This document shows, in pieces, positions 1 through 6,197 of a stretch of 6,777 nucleotides of DNA. How positions within the stretch are numbered: the stretch's first letter is position 1; each line of letters opens with the position of its first letter. The stretch is from Darwinibacter acetoxidans_A. Lineage in GTDB: Bacteria > Bacillota > Limnochordia > Darwinibacteriales > Darwinibacteriaceae. Where the stretch lies: NCBI GenBank assembly GCA_041936745.1, contig JBHGWS010000055.1:1-6777 (forward strand). Reading direction: 5' to 3'. The notes under the pieces were generated by a model that searched no databases, was not told where the DNA came from, and worked only from the letters and a program-made list of their open reading frames with translations. Made by a program: the position numbers and the translations under genes.

Positions 1-1104
1 TACGGCGGAATGTATAATCAACTGACTGAGCTGTTTTTTGCTTTAAAACTTATAAAAGCAAAAAGATACGAGAAGCGGCACGGCAAGTATCTTAAGCAAA
101 CCTACGATGGAGTCCGCCAAGCGGGAATAAAAATGAACCGCTTGGGGAGTAAATCGACCCACCTTAACTCACTTGTGATCAATTTGAATTTACTGGCGGT
201 TTTAATCTTCGGCGGCTATCTGACAATGAGCGGGCAATTAAGCTTGGCCGGTTTTCTTTCGTATTATTTGATTTTGCAATTAACTTACGCCCCCATTGAG
301 TCCATAACTATTGCATTTTCTTCCTACCAGCAGGGTATTGGTATGCTTGAGAGGGTCTTCGAAATTTTGGAAGCCGGCTCTGAACAAGAAAAGCAAAAGG
401 GCGCTTCTTTTCAACCGGGCAAAGTTAAGCTCGATGAACTCACCTTTGCCTATCCCGATTCAAGAAACATTTTCAACGGCTTCAGTGAGGAGTTAAAGCC
501 GAATGCAATCAATGTGATTGTGGGGCCCTCAGGCAGCGGCAAGACAACTCTTTTAGATCTTTTGCTCAACCTATACAGCCCTGATTTTGGAACCATTTCT
601 ATCGGTAATCAACTGCTCGGGGAGATTGACAAGAAGGATTATGCGGACCAAATAGCTATTTTTACCCAGGAAGCGATCATTTTCGATACGACGATCGGGC
701 AAAACATTGCGTATTTTAAACCGGGCGCATCGCCGGCAGAAATTAGGGCCGCTGCTCAGAAGGCCAAAATTGACGATTACATTCAAACATTGGAGAATAA
801 ATACGAGACTTTAACCGGGGAGAGGGGCAATCGGCTTTCCGGCGGCGAAAAGGCCCGGATAGTCTTAGCGCGGGTGTTCTTACAAAAACCCGCCTTGATT
901 TTCATGGATGAACCGACGGCCAACATAGACAGTGAAACAGAACAAGTAATTTATGACTCGTTATTGGAGCTGAAAAAAGACTCCACAATAGTTTTAATTA
1001 CACATAACCGGGACGCTCTAAAAATTGCCGACCACGTCATTGATTTAGGCCTTGAGGACCAACTAAATTCATCGGGACGGCCAGCGGAAAGTGCTGCAAA
1101 CTAA
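1..1104 (+). CDS. ABC exporter half-transporter (permease-ATPase), C-terminal part, cut by window edge
   Basis: This is the C-terminal part of a half-transporter that joins a membrane domain to an ATPase domain and drives export across the cytoplasmic membrane. The frame is open from base 1, before the first Met at base 10, so the true start lies outside the window. Counting from that Met, two hydrophobic helices lie at about residues 55-77 and 78-98. The nucleotide-binding domain follows, with A-loop Y148, Walker A GPSGSGKTT (172-180), Q-loop Q220, signature LSGGE (276-280), Walker B ending in catalytic E301, a D-loop (NIDSET) and H-loop H332. Every motif is intact, so this half should hydrolyse ATP. 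The substrate cannot be told; peptide, lipid or drug export are all possible. A decayed relative follows 51 bases downstream and may be its former partner. Confidence 0.93.
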   Translation, partial: YGGMYNQLTELFFALKLIKAKRYEKRHGKYLKQTYDGVRQAGIKMNRLGSKSTHLNSLVINLNLLAVLIFGGYLTMSGQLSLAGFLSYYLILQLTYAPIESITIAFSSYQQGIGMLERVFEILEAGSEQEKQKGASFQPGKVKLDELTFAYPDSRNIFNGFSEELKPNAINVIVGPSGSGKTTLLDLLLNLYSPDFGTISIGNQLLGEIDKKDYADQIAIFTQEAIIFDTTIGQNIAYFKPGASPAEIRAAAQKAKIDDYIQTLENKYETLTGERGNRLSGGEKARIVLARVFLQKPALIFMDEPTANIDSETEQVIYDSLLELKKDSTIVLITHNRDALKIADHVIDLGLEDQLNSSGRPAESAAN

Positions 1105-1155
1105 GCTGTCTAGATTATTTCTGCTTCCGGGCATTGAGGCAGCAAAGAAAAATCA

Positions 1156-1877
1156 GTGTTTTTAATGAAAGTAGGATTGCAAGCCTGCGAGGTAACAATG
1201 GTGCATCTAAAGGATATCAAGGGTCTTGTACTTAGTGCCGGGGTGCGCAAAGGGCAGCGGCTTGGCATTGTTGGCAATAGCGGCTGTGGCAAAAGCAAAC
1301 TTTTAAACGTTATTTTAGGCTTTTATCCGGCTTCAACCGGGCAGTTTATTACAACGAGAAGCCCCTAGAGTCTTTAAATGATGAAACCAAATTAAGCTGA
1401 TCGGCTTGGCGGATCAATACGATAGAAGAAAATATAAAATTTGGGCGTGCTGTGCCGGCTGACAGCCTAAAGCGCGCCATTGACATTGCTGAAATCGAAA
1501 CCTTCATTCGTTACCCCACGGCCTTCAGACAGTAGTAGATGTACATTCACTTTCAAGCGGGCAAAAGCAGCGCATTTGCCTCGCCAGAGCACAGCTCTGT
1601 CACCTGACCTGATTTTTCTTGATGAGGCTACGCCTGCGCTGGGCAGCGAAACCGAGCATGGAATCGTAGAATCTTTGGATTCTTGGCTGATAAGATTCTG
1701 ATAGCTATTTTTCACAGGCCGAAGATATTAGAAATTTGCGATACGATAGTATTCATGCAAGACGGAGAAATAGCCGGCAGCGGCAGCTACCAGGATTTAA
1801 TTGTGCAGAGCGCTGACTTTCGTGAACTTATCCAAAAGGAAACTGATGCTCAACAAGTTGATGCAACCTTGGACTGA
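1156..1877 (+). pseudogene. Decayed ABC-exporter ATPase domain (multiple frameshifts)
   Basis: This is a relic of an ABC-exporter nucleotide-binding domain. Its pieces read in order but in different frames. Walker A (GNSGCGKSK, 1273-1299) is followed by a TAG after TTRSP. The Q-loop segment KLIGLADQ ends near 1417, and TIEENIKFGR begins at about 1419. PHGLQT begins at 1514. The signature reads LSSGQKQR (from 1550), Walker B is LIFLDEA (1609-1629), the H-loop FHRP has His at 1713-1715, and the family-typical tail FMQDGEIAGSG runs to TGA at 1875-1877. I count at least six frame changes. The Phe-Leu-Phe stretch normally found between Q-loop and EEN is missing, Walker A ends in Lys instead of Ser/Thr, and the signature has Ser for Gly. 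Only about 50 bases separate it from the previous stop, so the membrane domain is absent. A functional gene is very unlikely. It may be the dead partner of the upstream half-transporter. Confidence 0.9.
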
Positions 1878-1922
1878 GCTAAAGGCTATTCTCCTAGCTG
1901 CTTGTTCTTGTTGGAGGCCGTG

Positions 1923-2011
1923 CCGGATGTATTACTTTCCGGAGTGAAGTGTTAGTCTTTAAACGGGCAGGGCAACCCGCCAAATCGGGCCGATTCGGTC
2001 TTGGGGCGGGT
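1923..2011 (+). other. Spacer with two inverted repeats ahead of the acetyltransferase gene
   Basis: CCGGA (1923-1927) can pair with TCCGG (1938-1942). A 7-bp perfect repeat, ACCCGCC (1975-1981) with GGCGGGT (2005-2011), encloses a 23-base loop that has its own small CCG/CGG dyad. The second stem ends about 12 bases before the GAGGTG ribosome-binding site of the next gene. Only a short T run (ATATTTTT) follows, so it could be a weak terminator for the dead upstream gene or a leader structure. Neither role is shown. Confidence 0.3.
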
Positions 2012-2033
2012 AGGATATTTTTGAGGTGTTGCT

Positions 2034-2534
2034 ATGGTACAATTTAGTTTTCTGAAGAAAGAAGATTTTGCCGCTTTATCGGCAGCCATTTTTTCTATTC
2101 TGGCTGCAAACATGAAAGAAATTGCCCCGACGGGAAATTCGTCCGCAGAAGATTATAATGCCTGGTTTTCTGCCGTCAAAGAAGGCCTTAAGCAAGATGC
2201 GAGGAAAATCATATTGATTCACTCCAACAGTGATTTAATCGGTTTTTTCCAATACTACACGAACGGCAATAGGCTGATGATGGAGGAAATCCAAATTTGC
2301 CGGCAGTGGCAGGGCAGAGGGGTTTTTCAAAGCCTCTACGGTTTTTTAATTGAAAGCCTGCCGCCGCAAATCAGTGTTGTGGAGGCTTACGCCAACAAGC
2401 GCAACGAAAAATCTAAAAAAATACTGCGGCATTTGGGCCTTACTGCAGTCGGGGAAAACAAAAAAGGGGACTGCTATCATTTCCGCGGTGAGTTTGAAAG
2501 TTTACTTAAGTGGTATTATCGTACTAAAAAATAA
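2034..2534 (+). CDS. GNAT-family N-acetyltransferase
   Basis: This is a predicted cytoplasmic acetyltransferase that moves an acetyl group from acetyl-CoA to an amine; the substrate is unknown. It has 166 residues, normal for a single GNAT domain. The acetyl-CoA pyrophosphate-binding motif A follows the beta-4 strand (MMEEIQICR) and reads Q91-W-Q-G94-R-G96, the family's Q/R-x-x-G-x-G/A pattern. Beta-5 (VVEAYANKRNEKS, about 115-127) and the helix leading to LGL (134-136) match motif B, where Asn124 and Ser127 sit in the usual places. The ATG has a good ribosome-binding site, GAGGTG at 2023-2028, five bases upstream. The stop is 57 bases before the HD-domain gene on the same strand, so co-transcription is plausible. 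The N-terminal 60 residues match no specific subfamily I recognise. Confidence 0.85.
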   Translation: MVQFSFLKKEDFAALSAAIFSILAANMKEIAPTGNSSAEDYNAWFSAVKEGLKQDARKIILIHSNSDLIGFFQYYTNGNRLMMEEIQICRQWQGRGVFQSLYGFLIESLPPQISVVEAYANKRNEKSKKILRHLGLTAVGENKKGDCYHFRGEFESLLKWYYRTKK

Positions 2535-2591
2535 GCCCGGGATCGAAATGGCGGCCTGAGCAGTTGGTTTTGTTAAAGAAAGGGTAGTGCA

Positions 2592-3164
2592 ATGGGTCAA
2601 GATGAAAACCCGTATACGGGGGAAATTCTTTTTGTGAAAGAACTGGAACGTTTAAAGTGTATAACAAGGACCGCCTGGACATCAACGGGACGGCAGGAAA
2701 GCACAGCCGAGCATTCTTTCAGGCTGGCCTTATTTCTCTATGTTTTGAAGGACCATTTTCCCGAAGTAGATTGTTTTAGGGCTGTAATGATGGCTTTGGT
2801 CCACGATTTGGGGGAGGCTTATGATGGCGATATTTCTGCTGCTTTGAGCCCTTGTTCCGAGATGAAATCGAAGCGGGAAGAAAAAGGCATAGCGCGCTTG
2901 GTTTCTTCCTTACCTGAGGATGTTCAAAAGAAAATTATTGATCTGTTTTTGGAGTACGATGCCGGTTTAACGCCGGAAGCAAGGCTTGTGAAAGCCCTTG
3001 ACAAGCTGGAGACAATTATCCAGCACAACCAAGGTGAAAACCCCGAGGATTTCGACTACGGTTTCAACCTGCTTTACGGTAAAGAATACACAGATAAAGA
3101 TCCAATAACGAGGGCAATCCGAAAGTTGATTGACGCGGAAACGAAAAGGAAAGGCGGCCTTTAA
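2592..3164 (+). CDS. HD-domain hydrolase, YfbR/HDDC2 (5'-deoxynucleotidase) type
   Basis: This is a predicted metal-dependent phosphohydrolase of the HD superfamily. Its 190 residues and layout fit the YfbR/HDDC2 group, whose characterised members remove the 5'-phosphate from deoxynucleoside monophosphates. The metal ligands are visible: H41 in STAEHS, the H71-D72 pair in VHDLGE, and D137 in ALDKLE. The segment RTAWTSTGRQESTAEHS matches the YfbR-like pattern of Arg and Trp ahead of an E-S-x-A-E-H-S block. The ATG at 2592 follows AAAGGG (2579-2584) with a 7-base gap. It probably shares a transcript with the acetyltransferase gene upstream. A palindrome covers its stop codon. The HD fold and active site are clear; the exact substrate is inferred from the family, and other nucleotides or phosphoesters remain possible. 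Confidence 0.88.
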   Translation: MGQDENPYTGEILFVKELERLKCITRTAWTSTGRQESTAEHSFRLALFLYVLKDHFPEVDCFRAVMMALVHDLGEAYDGDISAALSPCSEMKSKREEKGIARLVSSLPEDVQKKIIDLFLEYDAGLTPEARLVKALDKLETIIQHNQGENPEDFDYGFNLLYGKEYTDKDPITRAIRKLIDAETKRKGGL

Positions 3165-3174
3165 AGGCCTTGCC
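3153..3174 (+). terminator. Palindrome over the HD-gene stop codon, possible weak terminator or mRNA-end hairpin
   Basis: GGCCTTTAAAGGCC (3156-3169) is a perfect palindrome that contains the TAA stop of the HD gene. GGC (3153-3155) can extend the stem with GCC (3172-3174) across small bulges. No T run follows, so it is not a classical intrinsic terminator. It may only slow ribosomes or RNA decay at the end of the gene, or be chance. Confidence 0.3.
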
Positions 3175-3249
3175 GTCACACTGATTGCGTTTGGAAGATA
3201 CGGAAGCGGTAAGCCGGTTGGGCATTGGCTAAAAACGGCTTTGAAGGGG

Positions 3250-3255
3250 AAAGGG
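3250..3255 (+). promoter_or_regulatory. Ribosome-binding site that decides the GTG start at 3264
   Basis: AAAGGG lies 8 bases before GTG at 3264. The competing TTG at 3225 is preceded by GCCGGTTGGGCA, which has no comparable site. The chosen start also brings the QxQ motif to the position expected for the family. Confidence 0.55.
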
Positions 3256-3263
3256 CGAGGATC

Positions 3264-4286
3264 GTGGACAAAGAGGAATTGCTGAGCCTAAGACTGCGGA
3301 ATCAGTTTCTTTCGGTTCCCTGCCAAGGATTTCTCGAACTGGCTAGAAGCCTATGCGGCCTGCAGGCGCAATATTTTAATAACGTCCTGTACTCCATAAT
3401 GATCCGCTGCGGCCCTCAAGCAGTAAAAGACTGGGATACAAAGCTCATTAAGACTTGGACGATTCGCGGTACGCTGCATGCGATTCCCCAAGACGATTTG
3501 CCTATTTATACTGCACTCACTGAAAATAGTGCTTATATCACGAAATACGGGATTGACACAAAGTTATTACATGATGTGGCCGCCGAAATCATGGCGCAGC
3601 TTGCAGGCGCAGCCTGCGGCAGGCCGGAACTGAAGGCCTACTTTAGGGATAAAATTGCAGATGAAGAACTGCTTGACAGGCTTTTTTCCGGTTGGGGCGG
3701 GATCTTCACTTTATTGGCTGCTCAGGGCAAAATCGTCTTTGAGAGTGTGAAAAGCAGGAAGTTTCGAGCTGTTTCCCATAAGGCCCCTTGGGAAAAACCC
3801 GCAGCCGTCAAAGTCCTTGTCAAACGGTATTTTCAACACTATGGGCCCGCGACTGTTGCTGACGCCGTGAAGTTTTTAGGGATAAAAAAGACGGAGATCC
3901 TTGCAGTACTGAAGGGCTGGAGTGATCTATGCGATGTGAGCGTAGCCGATAAAACATATTATTATTTAAAATATCCGGGCGCCGTCCCGGGTATCCCCAA
4001 AATTACTTACCTTACGGGATTTGATCCACTGCTTATAGGCTATAGGGACCGCGGTGCAATTTTACCGGAAGAACACAAGCGCAGCATTATCACCGCCACA
4101 GGAGTGATAAAACCCGCTCTTATGATCGACGGCAGAATCTGCGGCCAATGGAGTATAAAAGCAGGCAAAATGCAAATTACGTTATTCGAAAGGCAGCCTA
4201 AAAATGTTCAGCAGGAATTGATTGAAGCCGGTGAGAAAATTTTCGGCCGGAATTTCTCGCAATTGGAGATTTTGTTTCGCCTATAG
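3264..4286 (+). CDS. Winged-helix HTH_42 protein, AlkZ-like DNA glycosylase
   Basis: This predicted DNA-binding protein belongs to the HTH_42/AlkZ-like (YcaQ/AlkZ) family. Characterised members are DNA glycosylases that excise bulky alkyl adducts or unhook interstrand crosslinks. I choose GTG at 3264 (340 residues) because AAAGGG (3250-3255) stands 8 bases before it. The longer reading from TTG at 3225 (353 residues) has no clear ribosome-binding site. With the GTG start, the motif LQAQ puts glutamines at 34 and 36, close to the catalytic QxQ position (37/39) known for Streptomyces AlkZ. The family block IRGTLHA lies at about 67-73. A central region at about 180-220 (KRYFQHYGPATVADAVKFLG) looks like the winged-helix module. 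It sits in a same-strand run behind the HD gene. Family membership is fairly sure; crosslink repair activity is inferred from the motif. Confidence 0.82.
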   Translation: MDKEELLSLRLRNQFLSVPCQGFLELARSLCGLQAQYFNNVLYSIMIRCGPQAVKDWDTKLIKTWTIRGTLHAIPQDDLPIYTALTENSAYITKYGIDTKLLHDVAAEIMAQLAGAACGRPELKAYFRDKIADEELLDRLFSGWGGIFTLLAAQGKIVFESVKSRKFRAVSHKAPWEKPAAVKVLVKRYFQHYGPATVADAVKFLGIKKTEILAVLKGWSDLCDVSVADKTYYYLKYPGAVPGIPKITYLTGFDPLLIGYRDRGAILPEEHKRSIITATGVIKPALMIDGRICGQWSIKAGKMQITLFERQPKNVQQELIEAGEKIFGRNFSQLEILFRL

Positions 4287-4287
4287 C

Positions 4288-4417
4288 TATTCTATAATTT
4301 AGAATATCCGGCGTGATCGAAAAGAATCACCTCAGATGTGCCGGCCGCTTAAGGCAGTGATCAATTATAAAAAGGCGTTCCGTGACTGCCAGTCATGTGT
4401 TTTGAAGGGCTGGCCGG
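4288..4417 (+). repeat. Hairpin-rich spacer: four inverted repeats
   Basis: This gene-free stretch holds TATTCTA (4288-4294) with TAGAATA (4300-4306) around a 5-base loop, just after the glycosylase stop. GTGAT (4313-4317) follows with ATCAC (4326-4330). A nested pair comes next: outer CCGGCC (4341-4346) with GGCCGG (4412-4417), inner GGCAGT (4353-4358) with ACTGCC (4385-4390). No T run follows any of them, so none is a standard intrinsic terminator. It could be a structured leader or 3' end, or the remains of a small repeat element. No protein relic is recognisable in the 270 bases between the two genes. Confidence 0.4.
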
Positions 4418-4453
4418 GCGAAGAGCCGAGAGTTTTTGGGGTAGGATCCATGC

Positions 4454-4484
4454 TGGACATGGGAAAGCTTCGGCAATTATAAAA
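4454..4484 (+). promoter_or_regulatory. Candidate promoter for the small membrane-protein gene
   Basis: TGGACA (4454-4459) matches the -35 consensus at five of six bases. TATAAA (4479-4484) matches the -10 consensus at five of six. The 19-base spacer is longer than the usual 17. Transcription would begin about 65 bases before the ATG at 4557. The -10 box lies in CAATTATAAAA, an 11-base direct repeat also present at 4362-4372, where no -35 box is visible. Confidence 0.3.
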
Positions 4485-4556
4485 CCGGCAAGATGCGATC
4501 TTAAAAAATTATCCCGGGATATTTCCTTGGATTACAAACGGAGGTATTGGCAAATT

Positions 4557-5042
4557 ATGGTACCGGTGGAGCGCGTTTGGAGCAAGTTATATACAGTGGG
4601 GACCCGTTTGTTTTTGTTTTTTACGTCAATCGCTTTACTGTTTTTAGCCCTCGCTTTGTTTTTAATAAAAACGGAGCCAAATTGGGGCTATACAGTTTTT
4701 TTCGCTTTTTTGCTTAACGCTCTTATTTGGCTCCTTTTGGGCATTATCGGCTTAATAAGAAATAAAGTTTTATCTAAGAAGCTTTCCCACTTGAAGGCCA
4801 CCGGGAAAGCGTATGAAGTGACTATCGAAGAAATAATACCCGGTTGGTACACCAGGCTCGGCAGCTATATCACCGCTTGTGTTCAGGGGCATTACATAGA
4901 TAGTCTCGGCAACAGCCGGTTTGTCAGGAGCCCTCTTTATGCATTCACGCCTTTTGATAAAAAGGGCGATTTTACAGCAAATGTTTATGTCGACCCATCC
5001 GGCTCACGCTCTCATGCCTTTGAACTTTTAAGAAAGGAATAA
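4557..5042 (+). CDS. Small two-helix membrane protein of unknown function
   Basis: This 161-residue protein is of unknown function. Two strong hydrophobic segments (about 17-37 and 45-67) form a short hairpin in the membrane. A basic stretch follows (RNKVLSKKLSHLK), then a soluble domain of about 90 residues. The hairpin plus a domain ending in a VYVDPSGS-type motif (143-150) loosely recalls DUF3592-like proteins, which have a similar Y-x-D-P element near the end; this is only a resemblance. The ATG at 4557 is chosen because GGAGGT (4540-4545) lies 11 bases ahead and the first helix then starts near the N-terminus. An in-frame ATG at 4395 would add 54 residues of poor, non-family-like sequence. 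The basic linker suggests that the C-terminal domain is cytoplasmic. The neighbours give no clue to its role. Confidence 0.72.
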   Translation: MVPVERVWSKLYTVGTRLFLFFTSIALLFLALALFLIKTEPNWGYTVFFAFLLNALIWLLLGIIGLIRNKVLSKKLSHLKATGKAYEVTIEEIIPGWYTRLGSYITACVQGHYIDSLGNSRFVRSPLYAFTPFDKKGDFTANVYVDPSGSRSHAFELLRKE

Positions 5043-5132
5043 GTGGTGGCAGCGGCAAGTACTTTAGATATAACAAGAGTTGTTTTGGAACATTTCGTTG
5101 AATGCGGGAATGGCCGGGGGCAATCACACTGA
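5043..5132 (+). CDS. Possible 29-codon small ORF coupled to the membrane-protein gene
   Basis: A GTG directly follows the TAA of the membrane-protein gene, with a second GTG three bases later. AAAGGA (5033-5038) lies 4 and 7 bases ahead of the two. The frame runs to TGA at 5130-5132 and reads VVAAASTLDITRVVLEHFVE before a Gly-rich end. It could be a small coupled protein, the start of a lost gene, or chance. No family is recognised. Confidence 0.2.
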   Translation: MVAAASTLDITRVVLEHFVECGNGRGQSH

Positions 5133-5301
5133 AAGTGGTGCCTTCTTAGGGCTCGGCTCCCAAGTGAAGTGGCCCGGGCGGGTGCCGCTCAAACCCCCCT
5201 GTACTTTATTTCTTCTTCAGTGCCTTACGCTTAATGCAAGTTAAGCTCGTGAGCCTTTCCGTTGTTTGATCTTAACACCAACAAAGGGGCGTTATTTCGC
5301 C
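5119..5301 (+). other. Leader region of the creatininase-family gene with several hairpins
   Basis: The untranslated stretch before the creatininase gene has three visible dyads. GGCA...TGCC (5119-5142) carries an inner CACT/AGTG pair around GAA. GCTTAA (5229-5234) pairs with TTAAGC (5241-5246) across six bases. GGCG (5288-5291) pairs with CGCC (5298-5301), just before the ribosome-binding site. The first could mark the end of the upstream transcript, though only TTCTT follows it. No known riboswitch or T-box core can be assigned, and no convincing promoter is seen. Confidence 0.3.
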
Positions 5302-5321
5302 ACAAGAAAGGGATGGTTTAA

Positions 5322-6050
5322 GTGTATATGATGAATCTCGATACTGTTCAATTTGCTGAAGCGGTAGAAAATGTTGAACTGGCAATCATACCCGTAGGTA
5401 TGACTGAAGCCCACGGGCAGCACTGCCCCCTGGGTACCGACACGTTGATTCCCCGGCGTTTTTTAGAGTTAATTGAAGCCGAGATGGGGAGCGAAATTCT
5501 GATTGCGCCGGAGATCCCCTACGGCCACTCCTGGGATCTTGCGCCATTTCCCGGCACGATTGATATTGCCCCCGAGGTGTTTGGCGAGTATGTTCATCAA
5601 GTTGGCTTGGGTTTAGTCAAGTGGGGTTTGAAGAAGCTCGTCTTCTTTAACGGCCACGGCGGTAATATCCCGGCACTTTTGAGAGTGATGGAAAAACTGA
5701 CTGAAGCGGGCGCAAGCAGCCTTTTAATCAACTGGTGGCAGGATTATTCTAACGAGATCTTGGAAATTTGTGAAGGCCAGGGCCATGCCGGTGAAGATGA
5801 AACATCGGTTATTCTGGCAATTGATGATTCTTTAGTTGATATGAGCAGGGCTAAGGCGAATTGGAGGCAGGCTATTGCCAACGTGCGTTTCCCCGGTATG
5901 CCCCTACAAACTATGGTGCATGCGCAAACCGGCGATGCAACATTGGCTACAAAAGAAAAAGGTGAAGCGATTCTCTCTGTCTGCACAGAGAAAACTATCG
6001 AGCTTATGCGCACTTTTCAATCTGGTAATTTGATCAAGGAACAAAAATAG
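5322..6050 (+). CDS. Creatininase-family metal-dependent amidohydrolase
   Basis: This is a predicted cytoplasmic metal-dependent hydrolase of the creatininase family (creatinine amidohydrolase, mycofactocin-maturation MftE and formamide hydrolases share the fold). It has 242 residues, the usual length. The metal-binding block TEAHGQHCPLGTD gives E29, H31 and D40, with the same spacing as Glu34/His36/Asp45 of Pseudomonas creatininase. NGHGGN (110-115) supplies H112, and GHAGEDETS (154-162) is the family's third signature. The GTG at 5322 is preferred because AAAGGG (5307-5312) lies 9 bases ahead; the ATGs at 5328 and 5331 would be too far away. No creatine, mycofactocin or deazaflavin gene is in view, so the substrate is open. 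The active site looks complete. Confidence 0.9.
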   Translation: MYMMNLDTVQFAEAVENVELAIIPVGMTEAHGQHCPLGTDTLIPRRFLELIEAEMGSEILIAPEIPYGHSWDLAPFPGTIDIAPEVFGEYVHQVGLGLVKWGLKKLVFFNGHGGNIPALLRVMEKLTEAGASSLLINWWQDYSNEILEICEGQGHAGEDETSVILAIDDSLVDMSRAKANWRQAIANVRFPGMPLQTMVHAQTGDATLATKEKGEAILSVCTEKTIELMRTFQSGNLIKEQK

Positions 6051-6123
6051 CCGATATCTTTGAGAACGTTCGAGGGACCGCTCCAATCTGGTTTGCAGTG
6101 GTTAAAATAGTGGGGGAATTAAA

Positions 6124-6197
6124 GTGAAGAATTCAAATTGAGGTTCTTTCTTTTTCTTTGTTGTTTTGCGGCAGGTTCGGCAAACCCCGGTTTTTAA
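6124..6197 (+). pseudogene. Possible remnant of a secreted-protein start (signal-peptide-like)
   Basis: GGGGGA (6112-6117) followed by GTG (6124) looks like a translation start, but the frame stops after five codons. The frame beginning at 6129 reads EFKLRFFLFLCCFAAGSANP, a Lys/Arg start followed by a hydrophobic core and small residues, as in a signal peptide. It ends at TAA 6195-6197, next to the end of the convergent MGMT-like gene. One small indel would join the start to this frame. It may equally be chance in a pyrimidine-rich stretch. Confidence 0.2.

Noticed and set aside
1110..1715. Minus-strand open frames across the ABC relic
   Set aside because: The plus-strand frames carry recognisable ATPase motifs in order; the minus frames carry none.
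2967..3179. Open frame on the minus strand opposite the HD gene
   Set aside because: It is a shadow of a gene with clear HD motifs and resembles no protein family.
4395..4556. N-terminal extension of the small membrane protein from ATG 4395
   Set aside because: It has no ribosome-binding site and a composition unlike the rest of the protein, and it overlaps the inverted repeats. ATG 4557 has GGAGGT ahead of it.
5170..5200. GGGCGGGTGCCGCTC resembling the T-box antiterminator motif
   Set aside because: It lacks the full GGTGGNACCGCG core. No specifier stem or terminator could be placed, and the gene downstream is not an amino-acid gene.
5744..6086. Two minus-strand open frames opposite the creatininase gene
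   Set aside because: They overlap a confidently assigned coding frame and show no family motifs.
6170..6197. Possible intrinsic terminator between the creatininase and MGMT-like genes (GGTT/AACC then CCGGTTTTT)
   Set aside because: The stem is only four base pairs and lies inside or at the edge of the MGMT-like coding end.
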